DNA of 8,140 nt, taken from CAVPEW01 sp050247895 (GTDB lineage Bacteria > Actinomycetota > Acidimicrobiia > Acidimicrobiales > VFJN01). Positions within the stretch are counted from its first letter, which is position 1. Every line of letters begins with the position of its first letter. The stretch covers positions 1-8,140 of the forward strand of contig JBFWTJ010000180.1 in assembly GCA_050247895.1 (NCBI GenBank). Direction: 5' to 3'. A model generated the notes under the pieces. That model was not told the origin of the DNA. It searched no databases and was given only the letters and a program-made list of their open reading frames with translations. Shown in pieces: positions 7,208 to 8,140 of the stretch. The position numbers were made by a program, and so were the translations under genes.

Positions 7208-7891
7208 TCAGCCGAGCCGGAGGGTGTAGCCGACCCCCCGGATGGTGTGGATCAGGCGGGGCTCTCCGGTGTCGAGCTTGCGGCGCAGGTAGCCGATGTA
7301 GGTCTCGACCACGCCGCCGTCGCCGCCGAAGTCGTACTGCCAGACGTGGTCGAGGATCTGGGCCTTGGACAGGACCCGGCCCTGGTTGAGGAGCAGGTAG
7401 CGCAGCAGGTTGTACTCGGTGGGCGACAGGGCGACCTCGGTGCCGGCCCGGGTCACCCGGTGGGCGTCGTCGTCCATCTCGAGGTCGCCGCAGGCCAGGA
7501 CCGACTCGTCCTGGCGGGCCATGCCGGCCCGGCGCAGCACGGCGTGGGCCCGGGCCACCAGCTCCTCGATGCTGAACGGCTTGACGATGTAGTCGTCGCC
7601 GCCCAGCGTCAGGCCGCGGACCTTGTCCTCGGTGGCGTCGCGGGCGGTGAGGAACAGCACCGGGGCCCGGTTGCCCTCGGCCCGCAGGCGGCGGCAGACC
7701 TCGAAGCCGTCGAGGTCGGGCAGCATCACGTCGAGCAGGATCAGGTCGGGCTTGCCGTCGGCGGCGGCCTCGAGTGCGGCCCGGCCGTTGGCCACCGCCT
7801 CGACGTCGAACCCGTTGTGGCGCAGGGCCGCCTGGAGCATCGAGCGGAGGTTGTCCTCGTCGTCCACGAGCAACAGTCGTTCGCCGGCCAT
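7208..7891 (-). CDS. OmpR/PhoB-family response regulator, PhoP/TcrR-like
   Basis: Cytoplasmic DNA-binding regulator of 227 residues, partner of the kinase 5 bp downstream. The receiver domain (about 5-117) has the acidic pair D10-D11, phospho-acceptor D54 (LLDVMLPDLDG), T82 and K104 (VKPF), so the phosphorylation site is complete. The winged-helix trans_reg_C domain (about 130-226) shows LSPTEYNLLRYLLLNQGRVLS, the recognition-helix region ILDHVWQYDFGGDGGVVETY, and the wing IHTIRGVGYTLR. This wording is typical of actinobacterial PhoP/TcrX/TrcR regulators. Start ATG 7891 is followed at once by the first beta strand (RLLLVDDE). No clear Shine-Dalgarno precedes it, and only 23 bp separate it from the start of the repeat array, so its promoter must lie in that short gap or within or beyond the repeats. 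Autoregulation is common for such operons, but I cannot identify a direct-repeat operator here. Confidence 0.96.
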   Translation of the reverse strand: MAGERLLLVDDEDNLRSMLQAALRHNGFDVEAVANGRAALEAAADGKPDLILLDVMLPDLDGFEVCRRLRAEGNRAPVLFLTARDATEDKVRGLTLGGDDYIVKPFSIEELVARAHAVLRRAGMARQDESVLACGDLEMDDDAHRVTRAGTEVALSPTEYNLLRYLLLNQGRVLSKAQILDHVWQYDFGGDGGVVETYIGYLRRKLDTGEPRLIHTIRGVGYTLRLG

Positions 7892-7914
7892 CGCTGCCAG
7901 GATCGCGCCGTTTC

Positions 7915-8125
7915 CTGTGAGGACGCTGTGAGGTCCCGCAGGGACCGGACAGCCCCGGTGGCGCGGGCGCCAGCCCGCCCGACGGGCCGGGTCTGGGGCG
8001 CAGCCCCAGGGAAGCCCTGTGAGGTCCCGCAGGGACCGGACAGCCCCGGTGGCGCGGGCGCCAGCCCGCCCGACGGGCCGGGTCTGGGGCGCAGCCCCAG
8101 GGAAGCCCTGTGAGGTCCCGCAGGG
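7915..8125. repeat. Tandem 91-bp hairpin-rich repeat, two full copies plus an 18-bp start of a third
   Basis: Two complete copies (7926-8016 and 8017-8107) are identical by eye, and the first 18 bases of a third (8108-8125) follow. The leading CTGTGAGG also occurs once more at 7915-7922, eleven bases before copy 1, marking a broken left edge. Each unit holds inverted repeats, given for copy 1: GGTCCC-GCA-GGGACC at 7932-7946, framed by CTGT/ACAG (7926-7952); TGGCGC-GG-GCGCCA at 7959-7972; GCCCG/CGGGC at 7973-7987; and CTGGGGC-GCA-GCCCCAG at 7993-8009. Two stems share the same GCA loop. The pattern resembles REP/BIME-type intergenic palindromes of high-GC actinobacteria. The unit length is not a multiple of three, and the open frames crossing it have no protein-like content. 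The array ends only because the contig ends. Its copy number is unknown, and an assembly-made duplication cannot be excluded. Confidence 0.85.
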
Positions 8126-8126
8126 G

Positions 8127-8140
8127 AGATCGGAAGAGCG
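8127..8140 (+). other. Illumina TruSeq adapter read-through (non-biological sequence)
   Basis: The last 14 bases, AGATCGGAAGAGCG, equal the start of the standard Illumina TruSeq adapter; the final G fits the read-2 version. It interrupts the third repeat copy, whose next bases should have been ACCGG. This is residual library adapter at a contig end and should be trimmed, along with the ambiguous G at 8126. Confidence 0.92.

Noticed and set aside
4968..7229. Long plus-strand open frame covering the Usp end, STAS-like gene and histidine kinase
   Set aside because: Shadow frame: no recognisable domains, and it reads antisense through a kinase whose catalytic boxes are all intact.
7892..8113. 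Plus-strand open frames reading across the 91-bp repeats
   Set aside because: The repeat is not a multiple of three, so each copy is read in a different frame. The peptide is Pro/Gly/Ala-rich with no motif, and the sequence runs towards adapter.
7926..8125. CRISPR array
   Set aside because: The units are contiguous identical 91-mers with no unique spacers and no cas genes nearby.

Overview
The window is very GC-rich throughout (codon third positions are almost all G or C) and uses GTG as well as ATG starts. It carries an actinobacterial form of valyl-tRNA synthetase and an actinobacterial-style PhoP/TcrR-like response regulator. I read it as chromosomal DNA of a high-GC actinomycetote. Acidimicrobiia is a plausible class, but that is an inference from overall protein flavour, not a tested placement. 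The right end finishes in an Illumina adapter sequence, so this is the untrimmed end of a short-read, probably metagenomic, contig.

Layout. Positions 1-2385 (+) hold valyl-tRNA synthetase, cut at its 5' end by the window edge. It converges, with a 17-bp gap, on a two-gene minus-strand unit: a 2-oxoglutarate/Fe(II) oxygenase of the isopenicillin N synthase type (4522-3485) followed 8 bp later by an MscS-family mechanosensitive channel (3476-2403). Divergent from the oxygenase, with only 9 bp between the two start codons, is a tandem-domain universal stress protein (4532-5380, +). A strong GC hairpin follows it, then a small STAS-like protein (5440-5727, +). A second hairpin separates this from a convergent minus-strand two-component operon: an OmpR/PhoB-type response regulator (7891-7208) and its membrane histidine kinase (7202-5766). 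Upstream of the regulator, from about 7915 to the contig end, lies a tandem array of a 91-bp, hairpin-rich unit (two identical complete copies and the first 18 bp of a third), then the adapter (8127-8140).

Together the genes look like one housekeeping gene next to envelope and stress functions: osmotic release (MscS), nucleotide-binding stress protein (Usp), a possible anti-sigma-antagonist-like protein, and a complete sensor/regulator pair. None of the protein families is new. The features most worth a second look are the hairpin-rich 91-bp repeat abutting the two-component operon, the adapter that ends it, the extremely tight divergent start at 4522/4532, and the STAS-like protein with an Asp where the phosphorylatable Ser would be. 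I see no tRNA, rRNA, CRISPR array, transposase or prophage gene. No gene-free stretch exceeds 300 bp; the longest, 7892-8140, is the repeat array and adapter.
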